From contig NZ_JACHDP010000001.1 of the NCBI RefSeq assembly GCF_014201145.1, forward strand, positions 5,394,001 through 5,458,000: 64,000 nt of DNA, in the 5' to 3' direction. Source of the stretch: Micromonospora parathelypteridis. GTDB lineage: Bacteria; Actinomycetota; Actinomycetes; Mycobacteriales; Micromonosporaceae. Below the pieces are notes generated by a model. It made no database searches, was not told where the DNA came from, and saw only the letters and a program-made list of their open reading frames with translations. Positions 41,760-49,516 of this stretch are shown piece by piece. The position numbers and the translations under genes are program-made. Every line of letters begins with the position of its first letter. Within the stretch, counting starts at the first letter, position 1.

Positions 41760-43481
41760 GTGACGACGTTTACTCCTCGGGGCGCAGGGAACCCGCCGGC
41801 TGTGCGACAGGACCAGGAGGATCCGTATCAGCGCAGGTCAGCCCGGGCGTACGCCGCTGCTGACCGCGCCGGTTCCGGGTCTGTCGGGAGCCCCCGAGGA
41901 GTCCTGTACGACGCGGTGTTGCTGGACCGCGACGGCACCCTGATCGAGGACGTGCCGTACAACGGCGACCCGGAGAAGGTGCGGCCGGTGCCGGGAGCGC
42001 GGGCGGCGCTGGACCGGTTGCGGGCGGCCGGACTGCGGCTGGCGGTCGTGACGAACCAGTCGGGTCTGGCCCGCGGTTACTTCACCGACGAACAGATGAG
42101 GGCGGTGCACGCCCGCGTCGAGGAGTTGCTGGGCCGGTTCGACGCGTGGCTGGTCTGTCCGCACGACGACGCGGACGGCTGTGACTGCCGTAAGCCGGCG
42201 CCCGGCCTGGTGCACGCCGCCGCCCGGGAGCTGGGCACGACCGCGTCCAGGTGCGTCCTGGTGGGTGACATCGGCCGGGACGTTGCCGCCGCGCTGGCCG
42301 CGGGTGCTGCGGGAGTGCTGGTGCCAACCCCGGTGACCCGCCCGGAGGAGGTCGCCGCCGCCGGATGGCTCGCCAACGACCTGCCGGCGGCGGTGGACGA
42401 GATCCTGCGCCGCCAACAAGCCGTGCAGCCCGCCACCCCGCCCGGCGAACCGGTGCGGACAGCGCTGGTGGTCAGGTCGGATTCGGCGGGGGACGTGCTG
42501 GTCACCGGCCCGGCGATCCGCGCCGTCGCGGCCGGAGCGCAGCGGGTGGTGCTGTTGTGTGGGCCGCGCGGCCGCGCCGCCGCCGACCTGCTGCCCGGCG
42601 TCGACGAGATCATCGAGCACCCGCTGCCGTGGATCGATCCGACGCCGGCGCCGGTCGACCTGGAGGTCATGGGTGGCCTGACCGCACGGCTTGGCGCGGT
42701 CGGCGCGGACCAGGCGGTGGTGTTCACCTCGTTCCACCAGTCCGCCCTGCCCCTGGCGCTGCTGCTGAGGATGGCGGGGATCGGCCGGATCGCGGCGATC
42801 AGCGACGACTACCCGGGCTCGCTGCTGGACGTCCGGCACCGGGTGCCGGTGGGCGTACCCGAACCCGAACGTGCCCTCTCCCTCGCCGCCGCCGCGGGCC
42901 ACCGCCTGCCCGACGGCGACGAACCTCTGCTCCGGCTGCGCCGCGACGCCGTGGCGCCGCGCCCGGCCGAATTCGGTGATCCGGGGTACGTGGTGCTGCA
43001 TCCCGGCTCGGCCGCGTCGAGCCGGGCCTGCCCGCCCGATCTGGCGGCCCGGATCGCCGGGGCGCTGACCGCGGCCGGGCACCGGGTGCTGGTCACCGGC
43101 AGCTCCGCTGAGCGCGGGGTCACCGCCCAGGTCGCGGCGGCCGGCGGCACCGACCTGGGTGGCCGGACCGACCTGGCCGGGCTGGCCGCGATCGTGGCGG
43201 ACGCCGGCGCGGTCGTGGTCGGCAACACCGGGCCCGCGCACCTGGCCGCCGCGTCCGGCGTGCCGGTGGTGAGTCTCTTCGCGCCGACAGTGCCGTTCGG
43301 CCAGTGGGGGCCCTACCGGGTGCCCACCGTCCGGCTCGGCGATGCCGCCACGCCCTGCCGGGACACCCGCGCAGCCAGCTGCCCGGTCTCCGGGCACCCG
43401 TGCCTCAGCGGCATCGACCCGGACGAGGTGGTCGACGCGCTGCGAACGCTCGCCGTCAGCGGTGGTGGTGGCGGCCGATGA
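41760..43481 (+). CDS. GmhB phosphatase fused to a family-9 glycosyltransferase
   Basis: A 573-residue bifunctional protein. Residues about 50-205 are a HAD-IIIA phosphatase with VLLDRDGTLI (Asp56, Asp58), TNQSGLARG, the zinc loop CPHDDADGCDC that marks GmhB, RKPAPG and VGDIGRDV. It should remove the 7-phosphate from D-glycero-beta-D-manno-heptose 1,7-bisphosphate. Residues about 230-565 are a GT9 domain (VVRSDSAGDVLVTGPAIRAV; VLHPGSAASSRACPPDLAARI; GNTGPAHLAAASG) like ADP-heptose:LPS heptosyltransferase. Enzyme and donor use are thus joined. GTG 41802 is an alternative start. Confidence 0.92.
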   Translation: MTTFTPRGAGNPPAVRQDQEDPYQRRSARAYAAADRAGSGSVGSPRGVLYDAVLLDRDGTLIEDVPYNGDPEKVRPVPGARAALDRLRAAGLRLAVVTNQSGLARGYFTDEQMRAVHARVEELLGRFDAWLVCPHDDADGCDCRKPAPGLVHAAARELGTTASRCVLVGDIGRDVAAALAAGAAGVLVPTPVTRPEEVAAAGWLANDLPAAVDEILRRQQAVQPATPPGEPVRTALVVRSDSAGDVLVTGPAIRAVAAGAQRVVLLCGPRGRAAADLLPGVDEIIEHPLPWIDPTPAPVDLEVMGGLTARLGAVGADQAVVFTSFHQSALPLALLLRMAGIGRIAAISDDYPGSLLDVRHRVPVGVPEPERALSLAAAAGHRLPDGDEPLLRLRRDAVAPRPAEFGDPGYVVLHPGSAASSRACPPDLAARIAGALTAAGHRVLVTGSSAERGVTAQVAAAGGTDLGGRTDLAGLAAIVADAGAVVVGNTGPAHLAAASGVPVVSLFAPTVPFGQWGPYRVPTVRLGDAATPCRDTRAASCPVSGHPCLSGIDPDEVVDALRTLAVSGGGGGR

Positions 43482-44452
43482 ACATCCTGCTCTGGCACGT
43501 GCACGGCTCCTGGACCACGTCGTTCGTGCACGGCAGCCACCGCTACCTGATTCCCACCACACCCGACCGCGGCCCCTACGGCCTCGGCCGGGCCCGCACC
43601 TACCCCTGGCCGGACAGCGCGGTCGAGGTCACCCCGGAGGACCTGCCCGGCACCGACGTCGACCTGGTCATCCTGCAACGCCCCGAGGAGATCGACCGGG
43701 CCGAGGCGTGGTTGCGCCGCCGACCCGGCCGCGACGTGCCGGCCATCTACGTCGAACACAACACCCCCAAGGGCGACGTGCCCAACACGCGTCACCCGAT
43801 GGCCGACCGCGACGACCTGCTCATCGCCCACGTCACCGGGTTCAACCAGATCTTCTGGGACACCGGCGCCTCCCGCACCACCGTGGTCGACCACGGCATC
43901 GTCGCCCCCGCCGTGTCCTACTCCGGCGAGCTCGACCGGCTCGCCGTGGTGATCAACGAGCCGGTACGGCGAGGCCGGGTCACCGGCACCGACCTGCTGC
44001 CCCAGTTCGCCGAGATCGCGCCGCTGGACGTGTTCGGCATGGGTGTCGCCGGCCTCGCCGACCACCTCGGGCTGCCCGCCGACCGGCTCACCAGCCACGA
44101 CGACGTACCCCAGGACCGGATGCACGCCGAGCTGGCGCGGCGGCGTGCGTACCTGCACCTGTGCCGGTGGACCTCGCTCGGGCTCAGCCTCATCGAGGCG
44201 ATGGCGATCGGCATGCCGGTCGTCGCGCTCGCCACCACCGAGGCGGTGATGGCGGTGCCTCCGGAGGCGGGGGCCCTCGCCACCCGAACCGACACCCTGC
44301 TCGACGCCGCCCGCCGGTTCATCGCCGAACCGGCGACCGCGCGCCAGGCCGGCGCGGCGGCGCGAACCGCCGCGCGCGACAGGTACGGCCTCGACCGTTT
44401 CCTCGCTGACTGGGACCGGCTGCTGGAGGAGGAAGTATGCGGATCGCGATGA
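43478..44452 (+). CDS. Glycosyltransferase (GT-B, GT4-like)
   Basis: A 324-residue GT-B enzyme. The N-terminus is unusual (NILLWHVHGSWTTSFVHGSH), followed by VDLVILQRPEEIDRA, YVEHNTPKGDVPN, and a donor-binding C-terminal part, LHLCRWTSLGLSLIEAMAIG with MPVVALATTEAVM. The ATG overlaps the upstream stop (ATGA). The type of sugar donor cannot be read; in context it could be ADP-heptose. No membrane segment. Confidence 0.88.
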   Translation: MNILLWHVHGSWTTSFVHGSHRYLIPTTPDRGPYGLGRARTYPWPDSAVEVTPEDLPGTDVDLVILQRPEEIDRAEAWLRRRPGRDVPAIYVEHNTPKGDVPNTRHPMADRDDLLIAHVTGFNQIFWDTGASRTTVVDHGIVAPAVSYSGELDRLAVVINEPVRRGRVTGTDLLPQFAEIAPLDVFGMGVAGLADHLGLPADRLTSHDDVPQDRMHAELARRRAYLHLCRWTSLGLSLIEAMAIGMPVVALATTEAVMAVPPEAGALATRTDTLLDAARRFIAEPATARQAGAAARTAARDRYGLDRFLADWDRLLEEEVCGSR

Positions 44453-45654
44453 TCTCGGAGCACGCCAGCCCGCTCGCCGTCCTCGGAGGGGAGGACGCCG
44501 GCGGCCAGAACACGCACGTCGCGGAGCTGTCCGCCGCGCTCGCCGCCGCTGGGCACGAGGTGCGGGTCTACACCCGCCGGGACGCCCTCGACCTGCCGGT
44601 GACCGTTCGCAGCCCGGACGGGTACGACGTGGTGCACGTACCGGCCGGCCCGGCCGAGCCGGTGGCGAAGGACGCGCTGCTGCCGCACATGCGGGAGTTC
44701 AGTCGCTGGCTGATCGAGCGCTGGCGGGGCGGGGAGTGGGTGCCCGAGGTGATCCACGCGCACTTCTGGATGAGTGGCCTGGCGGCGTTGACGGCCGGCC
44801 GACAGACCGGGGTGCCGGTGGTGCAGACGTACCACGCGTTGGGCACGGTGAAGCGCCGCTACCAGGGCGTGCAGGACACCAGCCCGGCCCGGCGGGTGTC
44901 CTACGAGCGGGAGTTGGGCCGCTCGGTGGACCGGATCGTCGCGCAGTGCCGCGACGAGGTGGGCGAGCTGGTCCGGATGGGTGTGCCCCGGTCCCGGATG
45001 ACCGTCGTGCCCTCCGGAGTCAACCTCGCCACGTTCGCCCCGCTCGGGCCGGCCGCCGACCGCGAGCCGGGTCGGGCCCGGATCCTGACCGTGGGCCGGC
45101 TGGTCGAGCGCAAGGGCTTCCAGACCGTGATCCGCGCGATGGCGCTGGTTCCGGACGCCGAGTGCGTGGTGGTCGGCGGCCCGCCCGAAGGGCTGCTGGA
45201 GACCGACCCGTACGCCCGGCGGCTGCGGGCCCTCGCGGAGTCGTGCGGGGTGGCCGACCGGGTGCACCTGGTCGGCGCGGTACCCCGGGAGGAGATGGGC
45301 CGCTGGTACCGCTCGGCGGACCTGCTGGTCGCCGCACCCTGGTACGAACCGTTCGGCTTGACCCCACTGGAGGCGATGGCCTGCGGCGTGCCGGTGGTCG
45401 GCACCGCCGTCGGCGGCATCCGCGACACCGTGGTCGACGGGACGACCGGTGACCTCGTGCCGGCACGGGACCCGCACGCGCTGGCCACCGCGATCCAGGG
45501 GCTGCTCGACGACCGGATCAGGCGCTTCGCGTACGCCGCGGCGGCGCGCGAGCGGGCCCGGGCGCGGTACTCGTGGGCGGCCACCGCCGAACGGCTGGTC
45601 GAGGTCTACAGCGAGGTGGCCGCCGTGCGCCGGCCGGCCCGGGTGGTGGCCTGA
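44437..45654 (+). CDS. Family-4 glycosyltransferase
   Basis: A 405-residue GT-B enzyme. Acceptor side: SEHASPLAVLGGEDAGGQNT and HVAELSAALAAAGHEV; HAHFWMSG and YHALGTVK follow. Donor side: TVGRLVERKGFQTVIRAM, then the EX7E motif in APWYEPFGLTPLEAMACG and PVVGTAVGGIRD. The N-terminal GGQN signature is shared with sucrose-phosphate synthase and MshA-like enzymes. It overlaps the previous gene by 16 bp, with GAGGAGG inside that gene. Confidence 0.92.
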   Translation: MRIAMISEHASPLAVLGGEDAGGQNTHVAELSAALAAAGHEVRVYTRRDALDLPVTVRSPDGYDVVHVPAGPAEPVAKDALLPHMREFSRWLIERWRGGEWVPEVIHAHFWMSGLAALTAGRQTGVPVVQTYHALGTVKRRYQGVQDTSPARRVSYERELGRSVDRIVAQCRDEVGELVRMGVPRSRMTVVPSGVNLATFAPLGPAADREPGRARILTVGRLVERKGFQTVIRAMALVPDAECVVVGGPPEGLLETDPYARRLRALAESCGVADRVHLVGAVPREEMGRWYRSADLLVAAPWYEPFGLTPLEAMACGVPVVGTAVGGIRDTVVDGTTGDLVPARDPHALATAIQGLLDDRIRRFAYAAAARERARARYSWAATAERLVEVYSEVAAVRRPARVVA

Positions 45655-46367
45655 TGCCGGCGGGCAGTCTGCTCGACACCCACCTGACGAATCTCGCCGC
45701 GGCGCTGGTGCCGTACCGGCGGTGTGAGTCGCAGCTGGCGCGCTGGGGCGCGGACCTGGCCCACCGGCTGGCCGCCGGGGGTCGCCTGCTGGTCGCCGGC
45801 AACGGCGGCAGCGCCGCCGAAGCCCAGCATCTCACCGCCGAGCTGGTCGGCAAGCTCCACGACGACCGTCAGCCGCTGTCCGCGATCGCGCTGCACGCCG
45901 AGACGAGCGCGCTCACCGCCATCGCCAACGATTACGGCTACACCGATGTCTACGCCCGTCAGGTGCGCGCACACGGTCGCCCCGGCGACGTCCTGCTGCT
46001 GCTCAGCACCAGCGGCACCAGCCCCAATCTGATCAGCGCCGCGCAGGCTGCCCGCGACGTCGGCCTGACGACCTGGGCGCTCACCGGCGCCGCCCCCAAT
46101 CCCCTCGCCGAGGCCTGCGACGACGTGCTGGCCGTCGCGTCCCCCGACACCCAGGTCGTCCAGGAGCTGCACCTGGTGACCAGTCACCTGCTCTGCGAGT
46201 ACCTCGAACAGGAACTGCCCGCCGCACTGGCCGCGGCCACCGACCCAGCGGTTCGCCACCACGTGCCGGCGGAGCCCGCACCGGCCGGTCGGCTCCCGTC
46301 CGGGCCGGTGCGCACCGGGGTCGAAGTGGTGCTCGACGGCGGGACCGGACAGCAGGTCGACGCGTGA
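45654..46367 (+). CDS. gmhA: Sedoheptulose 7-phosphate isomerase GmhA
   Basis: A 237-residue SIS-domain enzyme that converts D-sedoheptulose 7-phosphate to D-glycero-alpha,beta-D-manno-heptose 7-phosphate. Diagnostic parts are GNGGSAAEAQHLTAELVGKL (phosphate loop and catalytic Glu), ANDYGY, STSGTSPNL, and VQELHLVTSHLLCEYLE (catalytic His). About 40 Pro/Ala/Gly-rich residues are added at the C-terminus compared with the usual 190-residue enzyme. The start overlaps the preceding stop by one base (TGATG). Confidence 0.94.
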   Translation: MPAGSLLDTHLTNLAAALVPYRRCESQLARWGADLAHRLAAGGRLLVAGNGGSAAEAQHLTAELVGKLHDDRQPLSAIALHAETSALTAIANDYGYTDVYARQVRAHGRPGDVLLLLSTSGTSPNLISAAQAARDVGLTTWALTGAAPNPLAEACDDVLAVASPDTQVVQELHLVTSHLLCEYLEQELPAALAAATDPAVRHHVPAEPAPAGRLPSGPVRTGVEVVLDGGTGQQVDA

Positions 46368-46383
46368 CGATGGGGAGGCAAGC

Positions 46384-47868
46384 GTGAGGGGACCTGTGGT
46401 GGTGCTCGGGGACACCCTGCTCGACCGGGACGTGGAAGGGGTGGTGAACCGGCTCTGCCCGGACTCGCCGGTGCCGGTTCTCGACGAGACCGCGGCCAGC
46501 GACCGACCTGGTGGTGCGGGCCTGGCGGCGGTGTTCGCCGCCGCGCAGGGCGCCGAGGTGGTGCTGGTGACCGCGCTCGCCGACGACGCCGGCGGAGCCC
46601 GACTGAGCGCGCTGCTCGCCGCCGCCGGCGTGCAGGTGTATCCGCTGGCCCTGTCCGGCGCGACGCCGGAGAAGATCCGGCTGCGGGCCCGGGGTCGGGT
46701 GCTGCTGCGCCACGACCGCGGCGGCACCTCCGGGGAGCCGGGTCAGCCCTCCGACGAGGTGCTCCGGGTGATCGGCTCGGCGTCCGCGGTGCTGGTCAGC
46801 GACTACGGCCGGGGGGTGGCCCGGCAGCCCGCGCTGCGTGACGCCCTGGCCGCCACCCGCGCGCCGGTGGTGTGGGACCCACACCCGCGCGGCCCGGCGG
46901 CGATCCCCGGCGTGCATCTGGCCACGCCGAACGAGTCGGAGGTGCGCGAGCTGGTCCCCGCTCTGCCCGGCGCCTCCCGGCTGGCCACCGCGTCGCGCGG
47001 CGCGCAGGGGCTGCGACGGCGTTGGCGGGCTGGTGCGGTCGCGGTGACGCTGGGCGGTGACGGCGCGTTGCTCTGCCACGCCGGGTCGACACCGCTGGTG
47101 GTGCCCACACCGGGCAGCGCCGAGGGGGACACCTGCGGGGCCGGCGACCGGTTCGCGGCCGCGGCCAGTCTCGCGTTGGCTCAGGGCGCGCTGGTCTCCG
47201 AGGCGGTGCAGGCGGCGGTCGCCGAGGCGTCCGCGTACGTGGCTGGTGGGGGAGTGGCGGCGGCGCTGCCCACGCCGGCGCCTCCGGTGAGCGCGAGGAG
47301 CGAGCCGGTGATGCGAGCCCCCCAGTCGCGAACGAAGGGCGGCCGAGTGTCGACGAGCCTTGTCGGCCCGGGGGGTGAACGGGTGGGAGTCGCGGCGGTT
47401 GCCGCGCTGCTCGGTGAGGTACGGGCCGCGGGCGGCACGGTGGTGGCGACCGGTGGTTGCTTCGACCTGCTGCACGCCGGGCACGTGGCGACCCTGCAGG
47501 CCGCTCGCCAGCTCGGCGACTGCCTGATCGTCTGCGTGAACTCCGACGCCAGCGTGGCCGGGCTGAAGGGGCCGGATCGGCCGGTGATGTCCGAGGGTGA
47601 CCGCAGCCGGCTGCTGGCCGCGTTGAGCTGCGTCGACGCGGTTCTCGTCTTCGACGAGCCGACCCCGGAGGCGGCGCTGTCCTGGGTACGCCCGGACATC
47701 TGGGTCAAGGGCGGCGACTACGCCACCGGCGGTGGCGATGCCGCCGCCACCCTGCCGGAGGCGGAGGTCCTGCGCCGGTGGGGAGGAAACACCGTGGTGG
47801 TGCCCTACCTGGACGGTCGTTCCACCACCGACATGATCGTTCGCTCCATCGGGGAGCGGACCCGATGA
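46384..47868 (+). CDS. hldE: HldE: heptose 7-phosphate kinase / heptose 1-phosphate adenylyltransferase
   Basis: A 494-residue two-domain enzyme. The N-terminal PfkB-type kinase (about 1-300; GDTLLDRDVEGVVNRLCPDS, GGAGLAAVFAA, GDTCGAGDRFAAAA) phosphorylates C1. The C-terminal nucleotidyltransferase (about 340-494; GGCFDLLHAGHVATLQ, VNSDASVAGLKGPDRPVMSE, IWVKGGDY) makes ADP-heptose. The linker (about 300-335) contains repeat-like DNA. GGGAGG stands before the GTG start. With GmhA and GmhB this completes the pathway to ADP-D-glycero-beta-D-manno-heptose. Confidence 0.95.
   Translation: MRGPVVVLGDTLLDRDVEGVVNRLCPDSPVPVLDETAASDRPGGAGLAAVFAAAQGAEVVLVTALADDAGGARLSALLAAAGVQVYPLALSGATPEKIRLRARGRVLLRHDRGGTSGEPGQPSDEVLRVIGSASAVLVSDYGRGVARQPALRDALAATRAPVVWDPHPRGPAAIPGVHLATPNESEVRELVPALPGASRLATASRGAQGLRRRWRAGAVAVTLGGDGALLCHAGSTPLVVPTPGSAEGDTCGAGDRFAAAASLALAQGALVSEAVQAAVAEASAYVAGGGVAAALPTPAPPVSARSEPVMRAPQSRTKGGRVSTSLVGPGGERVGVAAVAALLGEVRAAGGTVVATGGCFDLLHAGHVATLQAARQLGDCLIVCVNSDASVAGLKGPDRPVMSEGDRSRLLAALSCVDAVLVFDEPTPEAALSWVRPDIWVKGGDYATGGGDAAATLPEAEVLRRWGGNTVVVPYLDGRSTTDMIVRSIGERTR
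47285..47343 (+). repeat. Repeat-like segment inside the hldE linker
   Basis: The linker DNA carries tandem GAGCG/GCGAG units (GAGCGCGAGGAGCGAGCC is the core form) in the linker that codes for VSARSEPVMRAPQSRTKGG. It resembles repeated sequences I recall near gene starts in Micromonospora. Its insertion in a flexible linker would be tolerated. Confidence 0.35.
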
Positions 47869-48566
47869 CCGCCACGCGATCCGGTGCCGGGCCGACCGTC
47901 CTGGTCACCGGAGGCGCCAGCGGGCTCGGTGCCGCCGTGGTGGCCGCGGTGGCCGCGTCCGGCGGCCGACCGATCGTGCTGGACCGGCAGCCGCCGGCCG
48001 ACGGGGTGTCCTGGACCGAGTGCGACCTGGCCGACACCCGGGCGGCCGAGGTGGCCACCCAACACCTCGCCGAGCAGGCCGGCGGCCTGGACGCGGTGGT
48101 CACCGCCGCCGGCACCGACGTCCCGGGTCGCCTCGCCGACGTGCCGGGGGAGACCTGGGACCGGATCGTCGCCGTCGACCTGCTGGCCACCGCGGCGGTG
48201 ATCCGTGCCGCGCTGCCGTTCCTGCTGACGTCTCGGGGCCGCATCGTCACGGTCGCCTCGACCCTGGGCGTCAAGGCGGTCAGTGACGCGACGGCGTACT
48301 GCGCGGCGAAGTTCGGCGTGGTCGGCTTCACTCGTGCCCTCGCCGCCGAGCTCGCCGGTCAGGTCGGCGTCACGCTGCTCATCCCGGGCGGGATGCGCAC
48401 CGCGTTCTTCGACGAGCGTGACCCGCAGTACAAGCCGGGGGCGGACGCGATCCTCAACGATCCCGTCCACACCGCGGCCGCGGTCATGTTCGCGCTGAAC
48501 CAGCCGCCCGGCTGTGCGGTGCGCGAGATGGTGGTCTGCGCCGAGCAGGAGACCTCGTACCCGTGA
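47865..48566 (+). CDS. Short-chain dehydrogenase/reductase
   Basis: A 233-residue classical SDR with TGGASGLGAA (cofactor loop), VTAAGTD (NAG-type), VASTLG (catalytic Ser) and YCAAKFGVVGFTRA (YxxxK). It is not HldD: HldD is an extended SDR of about 310 residues with a different fingerprint. It may reduce or oxidise a heptose derivative or the acceptor. The ATG overlaps the hldE stop (ATGA). Confidence 0.9.
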   Translation: MTATRSGAGPTVLVTGGASGLGAAVVAAVAASGGRPIVLDRQPPADGVSWTECDLADTRAAEVATQHLAEQAGGLDAVVTAAGTDVPGRLADVPGETWDRIVAVDLLATAAVIRAALPFLLTSRGRIVTVASTLGVKAVSDATAYCAAKFGVVGFTRALAAELAGQVGVTLLIPGGMRTAFFDERDPQYKPGADAILNDPVHTAAAVMFALNQPPGCAVREMVVCAEQETSYP

Positions 48567-49516
48567 TCCTCGTGTTGCGCGCCCTCGGCGTCGGCGACCT
48601 GGTCACCGCGGTGCCCGCGCTGCGGGCGCTGCGGGCCGCGTACCCCGGTCGGGAGTTGGCGCTCGCCGCTCCCGCCTGGCTGGCCCCGCTGGTGGACCTG
48701 GTCGGCGGCGTCGACCGGCTGGTCGACACCGCCGGGCTGGATCGGCCCCTGCGGGTCGGCTCGGCCCCACAGGTCGCGGTCAACCTGCACGGGCGCGGCC
48801 CGCAGTCGCACCGGTTGCTCGCCGCCACCCGGCCCGGCCGGCTGCTCGCCTTCGCCAACCTGGAGGCCGGCTGCACGGACGGCCCCCGGTGGGTCGCCGA
48901 CGAGCACGAGGTGGACCGGTGGTGCCGGCTGCTGTCCTGGTACGACATCCCGGCCGACCGGACCGACCTCGGCCTGCGTCGGCCCGGCTCGACCGGGCTG
49001 CCAACCGGAGCAACCGTGCTGCATCCCGGCAGCAAGATCCCCGCCAAGCGCTGGCCCGCCGAACGGTTCGCCGCGCTGGCCCGAGCGCTCACCGACCGGG
49101 GGCACCGGGTGCTGCTCACCGGCTCGGCCGACGAACGGACGCTGGCGGCCCGGGTGGCCGACGCGGCCGGCCTGCCGTCCGACTCCGTGCTGGCTGGCCG
49201 GACCGACCTCGGCGCGCTCGCCGCGCTGGTGGCCCACGCCCGGTTGGTGGTCAGCGGGGACACCGGGGTGGCCCACCTGGCCACCGGGTACGGCACCGCG
49301 TCGGTGGTCCTCTTCGGGCCGGTGCCGCCGACGCACTGGGGACCGCCACCGGACCGGCCCCGACATCGGGTGCTCTGGGCCGGCGAGGGGGACTGGCCCA
49401 GGTGGGACGGGGTCGGAAGCCACCCGACGATGGCCGCTCTACGCCTCGACGAGGTGCTGGCCGCCGTGTCCGAGGTGGAGAGGGTGGTGCGGGTCTCCGG
49501 TGCGGTTGCGGCGTAG
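48563..49516 (+). CDS. Family-9 glycosyltransferase (heptosyltransferase-like)
   Basis: A 317-residue GT-B enzyme of the ADP-heptose:LPS heptosyltransferase family: ILVLRALGVGDLVTAVPALR at the N-terminus (with the catalytic-base Asp), VLHPGSKIPAKRWPAERFAA for the donor, and SGDTGVAHLATGYG. It lies in a coupled run (GTGA) with ADP-heptose genes, so ADP-heptose is the expected donor. The acceptor must be something other than lipid A-core. No membrane segment. Confidence 0.92.
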   Translation: MILVLRALGVGDLVTAVPALRALRAAYPGRELALAAPAWLAPLVDLVGGVDRLVDTAGLDRPLRVGSAPQVAVNLHGRGPQSHRLLAATRPGRLLAFANLEAGCTDGPRWVADEHEVDRWCRLLSWYDIPADRTDLGLRRPGSTGLPTGATVLHPGSKIPAKRWPAERFAALARALTDRGHRVLLTGSADERTLAARVADAAGLPSDSVLAGRTDLGALAALVAHARLVVSGDTGVAHLATGYGTASVVLFGPVPPTHWGPPPDRPRHRVLWAGEGDWPRWDGVGSHPTMAALRLDEVLAAVSEVERVVRVSGAVAA

